From NCBI RefSeq assembly GCF_001709345.1, contig NZ_MDTQ01000001.1, positions 744,001-808,000 on the forward strand: a stretch of 64,000 bases of DNA, in the 5' to 3' direction. Under the pieces are notes generated by a model. It had not been told where the DNA came from and searched no databases. It worked only from the letters and a program-made list of their open reading frames with translations. Below, in pieces: positions 15,936 through 23,726 of this stretch (its first letter is position 1; each line of letters starts with the position of its first letter). A program made the position numbers and the translations under genes. The stretch is from Terasakiispira papahanaumokuakeensis (GTDB lineage Bacteria; Pseudomonadota; Gammaproteobacteria; Pseudomonadales; Halomonadaceae).

Positions 15936-16540
15936 TGGCCGAAAATCAACAGGGGTTTACGATGCAAATCATTGAAACTGACAGCGGTCGTTTTGTCGAG
16001 TACGGGGGTTTTACAAAACCGCTGCCGCCGCTGGCGGTTGACGCGGCGGTGCACGGGTGGATCACACCGGATCAGCTGTGGATCAGCGTTCAACGGCCGG
16101 GCGAGCTGAAAGATGTTTATCCAGGTGAGGATGGCCGGTATTTGGGCGCGCTGGGCATTGAGGCAGACCCAGAGCTGGCCGTGGCTGCAGAGCGCGAACA
16201 GCGTATCGAAACCCTGCGGGCCGCGATTGAAGACCAACGCAAGCAGGCAGAAGACCAGGGCGTGATATATGAAGGCATGCGTTTCTCGGGCAGCCCCGCT
16301 AACCGGCAGTATTTAAGTGAGGCGCTGCAGTTTGCCCAAGCTGTTGGCGTTGACACATTCGACACCTGGAAAGACAGCGATAACCGATTCCACGCTAATG
16401 TGCCCGTGGTCACCGTCACCGAGGCATTTCGGCAAATTGGCCAACGCCGCAATGCATTGTTTGAGCGCGAACAGCACTACGCCCAGCAGATTGACGCGGG
16501 CGAGCTGCTGAGCGCCGAGGGGCTTGATTGGGCCTTATAA
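15935..16540 (+). CDS. Tail fibre assembly/accessory protein, DUF4376
   Basis: A 201-residue protein whose ATG overlaps the fibre stop (ATGA). The C-terminal half ('YEGMRFSGSPANRQYLSEAL' to 'RRNALFEREQHYAQQIDAGE') is a DUF4376 domain, found in phage fibre-associated and fibre assembly proteins. The N-terminal part ('MQIIETDSGRFVEYGG...PPLAVDAAVHGWI') is variable. It is probably a chaperone or a fibre-tip adaptor for the upstream fibre. Confidence 0.7.
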   Translation: MAENQQGFTMQIIETDSGRFVEYGGFTKPLPPLAVDAAVHGWITPDQLWISVQRPGELKDVYPGEDGRYLGALGIEADPELAVAAEREQRIETLRAAIEDQRKQAEDQGVIYEGMRFSGSPANRQYLSEALQFAQAVGVDTFDTWKDSDNRFHANVPVVTVTEAFRQIGQRRNALFEREQHYAQQIDAGELLSAEGLDWAL

Positions 16541-16766
16541 ACGACTAACCTCACCACGTCTTACCCCGCTGTCTCTTTTATTTCTCGACTGCTCTTCTAT
16601 TTCTCGATTTCTCTTCTGCAGTTTCGGCTTTAACGCCCACTTTTTGATGTCTTTCGCCTGCCCGTTGGCGCTTTCGGCTCATTGATCCGCTGATGGTCGG
16701 TGTCGTCGGCCCTGCGCGATGCTGTGCGTTGGTTCGGCAGGCCGTTTTCTTACTGGAGGTTTAACC
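16541..16766. repeat. Spacer between fibre cassettes with CT-rich repeats and duplicated leader
   Basis: Contains 'tttatttctcgactgctcttctatttctcgatttctcttctg' type repeats (about 16578-16620, given here only as a description of repeated 'tatttctcga' units). At 16754-16766 the sequence 'ctggaggtttaacc' repeats the leader just before the first fibre start (13775-13787), marking the left edge of the duplicated cassette. Confidence 0.5.
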
Positions 16767-17468
16767 ATGGCACGACCCCACGTGACCCCACCAGAGCCGA
16801 TTGATCTGACCGATCAACGGATTCAAATCGGGGATACCACCGCCTTTGTCACCAAATTCAATACCACCCAAGACGCCTTCGAGCGTTTCAGCGAAGCGAC
16901 CGGCCCTTATGCCGAGCAACTTAACGCCCTAGGCGAATACCTCGAACAGCGCGCCGACAGCGCCGAAGAAGCCGCGCTCTCAACGGCGGATGATCGCCAA
17001 GCGACCCGCGCGCATTTAAAGACTGTGACCGAGTTAAAAGATGAGGTCGTTGATCAGCGCACCCTTGCGGAAGACGCGACCAGTACCGTGTTAAGTCGGT
17101 TGGATGATGCCCTTGAAGCGACAGATTACGCCAATGCGCAATCGGCGCGTGCCGAGCAGGCCGCGACCACCGCGCAACAGGCGGCCTCTGATGCCTCAAC
17201 GGCGGCTGAAAACTCCAATCAACAACGCGCACTGGCCGAAGCCGCTGCGGAACAAGCCGCGCAATCCGCAATTGAAGCCGGGCCGACACACTTAAGCGTC
17301 TCGCGCAACGCCACCGCCGTCACCATTGAAAGCTCGACCGGCCAAAACGCCGTACTCCCCGCAGCAAGCGAGACCACTGCAGGGTTGATGACGGCGGCAG
17401 ATAAACAATCATTAAACCAACTACATCAACATCAATTAATGTTTGACGCAGCCTTATTTGGAGTGTGA
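16767..17468 (+). CDS. Second tail fibre, same N-terminal anchor
   Basis: A 233-residue fibre. The first about 45 residues and the ribosome site are nearly identical to the fibre at 13788, then the sequences diverge. It has an Ala-rich coiled coil (about 65-170) and ends with 'LPAASETTAGLMTAADKQSL', a motif common in phage fibre shafts just before the receptor tip. It lacks a large tip domain, which is probably supplied by the overlapping downstream gene. The in-frame start at 16719 is upstream of the duplicated leader and is rejected. Confidence 0.75.
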   Translation: MARPHVTPPEPIDLTDQRIQIGDTTAFVTKFNTTQDAFERFSEATGPYAEQLNALGEYLEQRADSAEEAALSTADDRQATRAHLKTVTELKDEVVDQRTLAEDATSTVLSRLDDALEATDYANAQSARAEQAATTAQQAASDASTAAENSNQQRALAEAAAEQAAQSAIEAGPTHLSVSRNATAVTIESSTGQNAVLPAASETTAGLMTAADKQSLNQLHQHQLMFDAALFGV

Positions 17469-17473
17469 TCGCC

Positions 17474-17875
17474 ATGAAAGTAATGAATATTAATGAATCA
17501 GGTGGCTATGGTTTCTCTACACTGTATCGCGTGCCGCGTGGGAAAGTTGCAAAAGTTATTTTGAATACTGTTGCTGTTAATAATAATAATATGTCTAAAG
17601 ATGATTTTCCTGTCTGTGAACTATTGTTGGGAAATATGTACTTTAAATTTGAATTTGAAGGAAAATCTGATTTTTACTATGATAGAGGTGATTTTCCGAC
17701 TTATGACGCTTCTTTGTTGTTTTTTTATGGAGCCGGAACTGGTTTGGTTATTGTTCCAAGAGTACACTATCTTGTAAGTGATGAGGTTGTTAAATCTGGG
17801 CATAATAATTCTCAGCACAAAGCCAAAGGCGTAAAGCTAAATTTGTTGGCGACTATTTTCGAAGAGTCAGTTTGA
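17474..17875 (+). CDS. Low-GC protein, possible fibre tip or adaptor
   Basis: A 133-residue protein from ATG 17474 (GGAG ten bases upstream; a GTG at 17465 overlaps the fibre stop). It is rich in Asn, Phe and Tyr and strongly AT-rich compared with every neighbour, which suggests separate acquisition. It looks beta-rich ('FYYDRGDFPTYDASLLFFYG') with no known motif. It is the last gene of the locus and overlaps or follows the fibre stop directly, so a receptor-binding tip or adaptor is plausible. I do not recognise the family. Confidence 0.55.
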   Translation: MKVMNINESGGYGFSTLYRVPRGKVAKVILNTVAVNNNNMSKDDFPVCELLLGNMYFKFEFEGKSDFYYDRGDFPTYDASLLFFYGAGTGLVIVPRVHYLVSDEVVKSGHNNSQHKAKGVKLNLLATIFEESV

Positions 17876-17956
17876 TTGGGTTAAATTAATTGTTTGAATA
17901 ATTTTTAATTTTTTATTATGTTGTTTGGTTAAATTCGTCATTCTATATTTCAGTCA

Positions 17957-17977
17957 GCGTGCCGATCAGGCACGCTT
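17957..17977. terminator. Hairpin between tail locus and chromosomal gene
   Basis: GCGTGCC / GGCACGC with loop GATCA (17957-17975), in AT-rich sequence between two convergent genes. The T tract is short, so it may act as a weak bidirectional terminator. It marks the right end of the tail locus. Confidence 0.45.
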
Positions 17978-18011
17978 GTCTCGTGTCCCTTGTGGGGATA
18001 TCGCGAGGGGG

Positions 18012-18896
18012 TTAGCGTTGGCCGGCGCGGCGGTAGGCGACGGTGGCGAGGGCGGCCCAGTCGAGGGTGCCGTCGCCGTGGGCCAGGGCGTCGAGGCCGT
18101 TGTCTTTCAGAAGGCTGGCTTGGGGCATGGGAACGCGGGCTTGTTCGGCGGCTTCGAGGGCGAGGCGAACGTCTTTATGGCCTAAGGCGAGTTTGAAACC
18201 CGGGGGTTCGAAGCGGTCTTCGGCAATGGCTTGGCCGTAGCCTTTGTACACCGGGGCGGCGAAGAGGGTGCTGGTGATTAAGTCGATAAAGGCTTTTTTA
18301 TCAATGCCATAGCCTTGGGTCAGGGCGGAGGCTTCACCCATGGTATTGATGGCGCTGGCGATCATAAAGTTGGCGCCGAGTTTGACGGCATTGGCTTGAG
18401 CTGGGGTGTCACCGAAGTGCCAGGTGGTTTGTCCCAGAATGTCAAAGAGTGGTTGCGCTTGAGCCAGGAGTTGAGGGGCGCCCGCGGCGAAGATGTTGAG
18501 TTGCCCCGCGGTGGCGACGTCGACACGGCCTAACACGGGGGCGGCGATATAGCCCACTTGGGCGGTTTGATGCTGTGCTGTCAGTTGCTCGGCCAGGGCA
18601 ATCGAGATGGTGGCCATGTTGATATGCAAGGCGCCGGGCTTCAGGGCCTCGAGTGCCCCTTGTGTGAGCATCACGTCTTCGACGGCGTGATCATCCGCGA
18701 GCATGCTGATGAGGATATCGGCGTCTTGTGCTGCTTGGGCCGGGGTGCTGGTGACGGTCGCGCCTTGCTCGGCTAGGGGCTGAGCGGCCTCAGCGCTGCG
18801 GTTCCAGACATTGAGGGCGTAGCCTGCGTTCAGCAGGTTAATGGCCATGGGGGCGCCCATGGTGCCGAGCCCTAGAAATCCAATCTTCGGTGTCAT
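18012..18896 (-). CDS. NAD(P)-dependent beta-hydroxyacid dehydrogenase (GarR/HIBADH family)
   Basis: A 294-residue oxidoreductase of the 3-hydroxyisobutyrate/tartronate semialdehyde reductase family. The N-terminal Rossmann motif 'GLGTMGAPMAINLL' (residues 7-20), the 'ADILISMLADD' strand and the catalytic Lys region 'GDTPAQANAVKLGANFM' are present. The substrate-binding segment normally 'D-A-P-V-S-G' reads 'IAAPVLGRVDVA', which is typical of the glyoxylate/succinic semialdehyde reductase branch. Start ATG 18896 has AGGAA upstream. Next to a hexarate pathway it could reduce a semialdehyde by-product, but it stands alone and convergent to the tail locus. Confidence 0.75.
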   Translation of the reverse strand: MTPKIGFLGLGTMGAPMAINLLNAGYALNVWNRSAEAAQPLAEQGATVTSTPAQAAQDADILISMLADDHAVEDVMLTQGALEALKPGALHINMATISIALAEQLTAQHQTAQVGYIAAPVLGRVDVATAGQLNIFAAGAPQLLAQAQPLFDILGQTTWHFGDTPAQANAVKLGANFMIASAINTMGEASALTQGYGIDKKAFIDLITSTLFAAPVYKGYGQAIAEDRFEPPGFKLALGHKDVRLALEAAEQARVPMPQASLLKDNGLDALAHGDGTLDWAALATVAYRRAGQR

Positions 18897-19677
18897 GTCT
18901 ATTTTTCCTGTTGTGTTGCGTTTTTCTTATACCGCTTTGGTGTCAATTGAAACCAAGTTTGAAGCCATCGTTGAAACATGAGTGGGTCGCGTTGTTGAAG
19001 CCGTTGTTAAAATAATGGTTGAAGCGGTTGTTGAAGCGGTTGTTGAAGTCGTTTTTGAAATCGTTAAAACACGAGGCTGATTAAGCACGCTAATCGGCGA
19101 GTGCTCGTTTGTCTAGTGAGTTGATGAGCAATGCATGTTTTTTTTGTAGTTGGCTATCTTTTTTAAATTCTTGATTTTAAATGAATTTTTATTGGGTTTT
19201 GGGTTAAGACTAAGGTCGGTATTGAAATGACGCCTCAGATTGCTTTTTATAACATCATACGTATGACGTAAGACGTCATTGAGGTCGGCATCATGACGAT
19301 GGTGAGGCCAATCACATGAGTGGATATCAATCGAGTCAGTTCAATCGAGTCAGTTCAATAAATCAGCTGGCAACAGGAGGTGAAAAACTAACGTGATCAC
19401 GGTGTGTGTGGAGGTCAGCGATCTGGAGTCGTGACCTTGTTGTTGCCATCGGATGAGTGGGCTGCATCCATGGAGTCGCCAGCAGTGTAAGGGTTATTGA
19501 GTCGTTAAAGCTAAGCGTTATGACCGTCGCACATTTTTCATTGACGCCTTCTGGTCTTGCCCAGGCGTAGGTGTGGCCGCCTGCACCTTGACCGGTCATT
19601 GAACGGTTGGTTTTAAGCGATCGGTAGTCAGTCAGTAAGACACTTAAAACAATAAATTTAAAAAATTAGGGGATGTT
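18897..19677. other. 780-bp gap with GTTGAAG repeats and operator-like palindrome
   Basis: From about 18960 to 19064 runs an imperfect tandem array of 'ggttgttgaagc' (12-bp) units. A perfect palindrome TCATACGTATGA lies at 19255-19266. The rest (19270-19677) would be a long 5' leader of the porin gene; an ORF on the minus strand there (19363-19599) lacks family features. I see no RNA gene. Confidence 0.5.
19255..19266. promoter_or_regulatory. Palindromic operator candidate (site 1)
   Basis: TCATACGTATGA is a perfect 12-bp palindrome upstream of the porin gene. Related sequences occur at 22497-22508, 30611-30624 and 35068-35079 ahead of other genes of the island. The GntR/FCD protein encoded at 29818 is the natural candidate binder; this is inference. 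Confidence 0.4.
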
Positions 19678-20397
19678 ATGAATAATAATAAAATCGTTAT
19701 CGGTATGATGTCGGTAGCCGTTCTTTTTAGCGGTTATAGCATGGCCGGTACTACATCGATTACGACCAAATATGAACAAACATTTAGGGAAAATAAAGAT
19801 TACAAGCCTAAGTTCTCTGTGGGTCACTCTTTTGATAATAATATGTGGGTGGGGATTGAGCATCAGCGCCGCTGGAAAGATGACATCAGTGGTTCCCCCG
19901 AATTCGCTGAAACAAAATTAGCCATTGCTTATAATTATGCGCTAGATGATGCCGGTCGTGTGAAGTTGCAGCCTAAGCTGGAGTGGAAGTTTAACTCGGG
20001 TAAAGAAACCATGCGGCCGATGTTGAAGTTGACTTATAAGTTAACGGATGATTGGTCCATCGGCACTCGTTATCGCTATGAGTATCAGAGTTATAGTGAA
20101 AGTGGTGGTAAACGTTCTCGCGTGAATCGTTTTGATGGTTATTTGAGTTATGCTGTTAATGATTCGGTCAGTTTATCCTGGAACCCGAATTATGCGTATG
20201 TACTGGCCGATAGCGGCACCATGTATACCGGGAACGATGATCGTTGGGAACATGAGTTTAAAGTCGGCTATAAGTATGATGCCAGTAATTCCTTTGCGGT
20301 GACTTATAAACATAAAGATAAAATTCGTGATACCGCCACTTATAATGCCGGTGAGCATAATGATGCGGTGCAGTTAGCCTACACTTATAAGTTCTAA
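19678..20397 (+). CDS. KdgM-family oligogalacturonate porin
   Basis: A 239-residue outer membrane protein with a signal peptide ('MNNNKIVIGMMSVAVLFSGYSMA') and a barrel of short amphipathic strands ending in C-terminal Phe ('QLAYTYKF'). The pattern 'KLQPKLEWKFNSG', 'WSIGTRYRYEYQSY', 'GYKYDASNSFAVTYKHKDK' is that of the 12-strand KdgM/NanC family, which takes up acidic oligosaccharides such as pectate fragments. It starts the pectin island and is followed by a terminator. The substrate is inferred from the neighbouring galacturonate pathway. Confidence 0.8.
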   Translation: MNNNKIVIGMMSVAVLFSGYSMAGTTSITTKYEQTFRENKDYKPKFSVGHSFDNNMWVGIEHQRRWKDDISGSPEFAETKLAIAYNYALDDAGRVKLQPKLEWKFNSGKETMRPMLKLTYKLTDDWSIGTRYRYEYQSYSESGGKRSRVNRFDGYLSYAVNDSVSLSWNPNYAYVLADSGTMYTGNDDRWEHEFKVGYKYDASNSFAVTYKHKDKIRDTATYNAGEHNDAVQLAYTYKF

Positions 20398-20703
20398 TGA
20401 GTTTTAGAGGTTCTCATGGGGTGTTATCGGGTGAGTGTTTCTCGCGGGCTCGATGACAATGATGGCGGTCGCTCAAGGCGACGCTTGCGGTGGCCTGTTG
20501 GTTTTCTTCAGGCGCACCGCTTTTTTGCGATCTTTTCTTGTCATCGAATGTTTAGTCTTTGTTTGACATGCTTGTGCCGGAGTTGATCAATGCGATGGAG
20601 TGCTTGAGCAAGGTGGGGCGGCGTTCGTCGAGGTTGATTTTTTATCAGCACAAGTCCGCTTAATGGCCGCTGGTCTTGTTGACGATCAGCGAGGAGTCCA
20701 TGG
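20398..20703. other. Gap between porin and esterase genes
   Basis: Holds a terminator (20487-20526) and then about 180 bp of leader for the esterase gene. No ORF with family features on either strand. Confidence 0.4.
20487..20526 (+). terminator. Terminator after the porin gene
   Basis: GCGGTG...CCTG / CAGG...CACCGC with an 11-nt loop and a small internal bulge, followed by TTTTTT. Confidence 0.6.
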
Positions 20704-22350
20704 ATGAAAACTCCGCTTTTGATGGGCAAATGCTTAGGTGTTGTGATGGCATGTGGTTTGTCTTTAAGTAGTGGCGCTCAAGCCGCTGGTTCATACCAAG
20801 CGGTGACTCTGCAAGGGTATGCCACGGCACGTGATTTGAGAGTACCGGCGCGTGTGCAAGTGACGGATCAGTACGGTCAGCAGGTTCAGACCACAACGGA
20901 TGGTGATGGTCATTATCAGGTTAAATTGCAGGGGATGAGGCCACCATTATTGGTTGAAGTCTCTGAACATGGGGCTGAATGTGAGCGCAACGATCGACCT
21001 CGCGGACAATGTTTGGGCGCCTTGTGGGTCGGCTCGTCATTGCCGGATACGGTGACGGTGAATGTGAACCCGATGACGGATTTGATGCTGTCAGAGGTTG
21101 CAGAAGCTTCAGGCTTTTTGGGGCCTCAGCAACTGTTGGCGACGACTCAGTTTCCATTGGCTTTGTCTCAGGCCGCTTGGCAGTCAGCACGTATGCGGTT
21201 TGTGCACACTTTTCAGCAGGCGTTGAGTCAATTGGGTTTGCCTGAGGATTTAAGCCCAGTGACTTATGCCGCGTCCTGGCAGCCACAGATGGCGACTTTG
21301 GTGGACAACCTATGGAGCAATCGCGGGTATGACACGGCTTCCGGGCAAACGTCGGCAACGATGTTGACTGATGTGTATTTTGAGCCGTTGGCGGTGCCGA
21401 ATCGTCAGGGTGTGATTGAACCTCTGGATTGGGCGCAGTTGCAGCAGCGTCATCAAGCGATGAAGACGGCCCGTCAGCGCATCTTTATTGTCGGTGACTC
21501 CACGGCGTCGAATTATGCTGATCAAGTTTATCCTCGCATGGGCTGGGGGCAAGTGTTGCAAGCGCAGTTTGTGCCAGGTCAGGTACAGGTCGTCAATGGG
21601 GCGCAATCCGGACGCAGTTCGCGTGCCTACTGGGCCCAGAACTGGTGGCGTTTTATGAAAACGCTGCTTCGCCCGGGTGATTATCTGCTGGTGCAGATGG
21701 GCCACAATGATGAAAAGTGCAACGGTGCCAAAGCCGGTCGAGGGGTCTTTGATGTGGCGCATTTGTGCACTTATCCCAATAGTGTCGATGGACAAGTGCA
21801 ACACCCGCCAGGCCAGCCGAAGATGTCGTTTCAGGATATGCTGGCCCATTATGTGTATGAGGCGCGTGAGCTCGGCGTGACACCGGTTTTGCTAACACCG
21901 ATTACCCGTGTTCAGAATGCTGAAGGTGATCTGGCCTTCCCGGTAGGCGGCACTCATGTCACTCATCAGCATCGTGACGGAGGCTATGCGTTTGTGGGGG
22001 ATTACCCGCAAACCATTAAGCAGACTGCCGAGCGTTTGGGGGTGCCGCTATTGGATGTGGAGCAGGCCACGATTGAGCTTGTGAATCAGCTGGGCCCGGA
22101 GGGTTGGCAAGATTATTGGTTGGCGGTTGATCCTGAGGTTTATCCCTATTATGAGGGACGGGGTGGCCGTCTGGATGACCCGGATACAACACATCTTCAG
22201 GCCCGTGGGGCGCAGGCTGTCGCCGGTTTGGTGGCGGATTTATTGAAACAGTCGCCTGAGTTGTCGCCATTGGCTGCGGTGTTGTCTGAAACGAGGTCTG
22301 AGTCCGAAACGAGGCCTGATGGAGTGAGTGATCCGGTTTCCAATAATTGA
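20704..22350 (+). CDS. Secreted SGNH esterase, CE12-like pectin/rhamnogalacturonan acetylesterase
   Basis: A 548-residue exported protein: signal peptide about 1-27 ('VVMACGLSLSSGAQA'), an N-terminal domain of about 220 residues, a catalytic SGNH domain from about 255 to 525, and a low-complexity tail. SGNH blocks are clear: 'FIVGDSTASNY' (nucleophile Ser266), 'GAQSGRSSRAY', 'VQMGHNDEK' and 'DPDTTHLQ' (Asp494, His497). This set matches rhamnogalacturonan acetylesterases of CE12, which deacetylate pectin. The N-terminal domain starts like a carboxypeptidase-regulatory fold ('ARVQVTDQYGQQVQTTTDGDGHYQVKL'), then is unknown. It would remove acetyl groups before oligomers pass the porin. Confidence 0.75.
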   Translation: MKTPLLMGKCLGVVMACGLSLSSGAQAAGSYQAVTLQGYATARDLRVPARVQVTDQYGQQVQTTTDGDGHYQVKLQGMRPPLLVEVSEHGAECERNDRPRGQCLGALWVGSSLPDTVTVNVNPMTDLMLSEVAEASGFLGPQQLLATTQFPLALSQAAWQSARMRFVHTFQQALSQLGLPEDLSPVTYAASWQPQMATLVDNLWSNRGYDTASGQTSATMLTDVYFEPLAVPNRQGVIEPLDWAQLQQRHQAMKTARQRIFIVGDSTASNYADQVYPRMGWGQVLQAQFVPGQVQVVNGAQSGRSSRAYWAQNWWRFMKTLLRPGDYLLVQMGHNDEKCNGAKAGRGVFDVAHLCTYPNSVDGQVQHPPGQPKMSFQDMLAHYVYEARELGVTPVLLTPITRVQNAEGDLAFPVGGTHVTHQHRDGGYAFVGDYPQTIKQTAERLGVPLLDVEQATIELVNQLGPEGWQDYWLAVDPEVYPYYEGRGGRLDDPDTTHLQARGAQAVAGLVADLLKQSPELSPLAAVLSETRSESETRPDGVSDPVSNN

Positions 22351-22358
22351 TATGACGG

Positions 22359-22386
22359 GCGCCCGGCGAGGGTCGGGCGCTATTTT
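22359..22386 (+). terminator. Terminator after the esterase gene
   Basis: GCGCCCG / CGGGCGC stem (22359-22380) with an 8-nt loop, followed by TATTTTC. Confidence 0.6.
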
Positions 22387-22496
22387 CTTGTGATTGTCGG
22401 TGGGGCCTGTCGACGAATAGATTTGTCGATGGATCCCCCTAGAACTGGATAGACCAAAGTCTAGATTGTCTTGACCTTCACAAGCTTCTATTGTTG

Positions 22497-22508
22497 TATG
22501 ATGTATGA
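22497..22508. promoter_or_regulatory. Operator candidate (site 2) upstream of kdgD
   Basis: TATGATGTATGA (reverse complement TCATACATCATA) shares the TCATACRT half-site with site 1. It lies 20 bp after a TTGACC hexamer (22471-22476), so it overlaps the likely -10 region, as expected for a repressor site. Confidence 0.35.
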
Positions 22509-22538
22509 CAATTGGTCATTGCTTAAGAGGATGCAGCC

Positions 22539-23456
22539 GTGAATTTTTCCCGAGAACAAACCCGTGCCGCCATTTCTGATGGGCTTCTGTCCTTTCCGGT
22601 AACGGATTTTGATGCTGAAGGTCGTTTTGACCGTGCCAGCTACCAGGACCGCCTGAAGTGGTTTGCCAGTCATGATATTTCTGCTGTTTTCGTGGCTGGT
22701 GGTACTGGGGAGTTCTTTAACCTGTCGATGGAAGATTTTCGTGCTGTCGTCACGACGGCCGTTGAAACCGTTGGCGGAAAGTTACCGATTATTGCGGCCG
22801 CTGGGCAAAGTGTCGAAAACGCTAAAGCGCATGCCAAGATCGCTGAAGACGCCGGTGCCGATGGCATTTTGTTGATGCCGCCTTATTTGACTGAGTGCCC
22901 GCAGGAGGGTCTGGTGGATTATGCCCGTCAGGTCTGTGAGAGCACTTCACTGAATGTCATTTATTACAACCGTGCCAATGGCATCCTCAATGCTCAGTCT
23001 GTTCAGGAACTGGCCGATGCCTGCCCGAATCTCGTAGGTCTCAAAGATGGCAAAGGGGATATCCAGGCGCTGAACAAAATCATCAAGACTGTGGGTGATC
23101 GTTTGGCTTATGTCGGCGGCGTACCGACGGCTGAGATTTTTGCCGAAGCCTACTTGTCCATTGGCGTCAGCACTTACTCTTCTGCTGTCTTTAACTTCGT
23201 GCCGGATATGGCGGTGAAGTTCTATAAAGCGTTGCGCGCCGGTGAGCAGGAAACGGTGACGCGTATTGTGAAAGAGTTCTTTATTCCGTTTGTCGATCTG
23301 CGAGATCGCAAATCGGGTTATGCGGTGAGTCTGGTGAAAGCCGGGGCTGCCTTGGTGGGTAAGCCGGCTGGCAGTGTGCGTGCGCCGTTGGTGATGCCGA
23401 CTGAGCAAGAGCAAGCGAAGTTGCGTGATCTGGTGGGCATCGCTCGCCAGCTCTGA
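22539..23456 (+). CDS. kdgD: 5-dehydro-4-deoxyglucarate dehydratase (decarboxylating)
   Basis: A 305-residue member of the DHDPS/NAL aldolase superfamily, matching KdgD in length. It converts 5-keto-4-deoxy-D-glucarate to 2-oxoglutarate semialdehyde with loss of CO2 and water. 'VFVAGGTGEFFNLS' near residue 50, the 'VIYYNRANGILN' Tyr motif, and the Schiff-base Lys169 in 'NLVGLKDGKGD' are visible. The ATG at 22539 was read as GTG/ATG start with upstream 'agaggatgcag'. It is the first catabolic gene of the island and likely begins the operon that continues with the TRAP transporter, though a 270-bp gap follows. Confidence 0.88.
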   Translation: MNFSREQTRAAISDGLLSFPVTDFDAEGRFDRASYQDRLKWFASHDISAVFVAGGTGEFFNLSMEDFRAVVTTAVETVGGKLPIIAAAGQSVENAKAHAKIAEDAGADGILLMPPYLTECPQEGLVDYARQVCESTSLNVIYYNRANGILNAQSVQELADACPNLVGLKDGKGDIQALNKIIKTVGDRLAYVGGVPTAEIFAEAYLSIGVSTYSSAVFNFVPDMAVKFYKALRAGEQETVTRIVKEFFIPFVDLRDRKSGYAVSLVKAGAALVGKPAGSVRAPLVMPTEQEQAKLRDLVGIARQL

Positions 23457-23726
23457 TGTGTTGATCGGGGGCGTTAATAGCCTCGATGCAGGGGGGGGGC
23501 GTCTCACAATCGAATGACTTGGATGTGATTCAAGTGGTGTCGATGGTGGCTGCTCCCTTGGCGTTGAACGATAACCGTTGAATGGTCACCGATGGAATGG
23601 TTACTGATTGAATGGTCATAGTGGATGAAATAGTTAAATAACACAGCTTAATAACAACAGATTAATGACAACAGATTAATGACAACAGTCGAATTACAAC
23701 AATGATAATGATATTGGAGTCATGTC
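23457..23726. repeat. Leader of TRAP operon with tandem repeats
   Basis: Contains a G7 run near 23491, 'gaatggtcac/ttactgattgaatggtcat' duplications (about 23580-23620) and three 'acaacagattaatg' units (about 23653-23690). No hairpin terminator was recognised. A ribosome site (ttggagtc) precedes the next gene. Confidence 0.45.

Noticed and set aside
15933-17990. Search for a DGR reverse transcriptase and template repeat downstream of the lectin fibre
   Set aside because: All frames and intergenic pieces were read; no RT motif (such as YxDD) and no adenine-variant copy of 15823-15932 was found.
19363-19599. Minus-strand ORF in the leader of the porin gene
   Set aside because: No ribosome site or recognisable motif; likely chance frame in the 780-bp gap.
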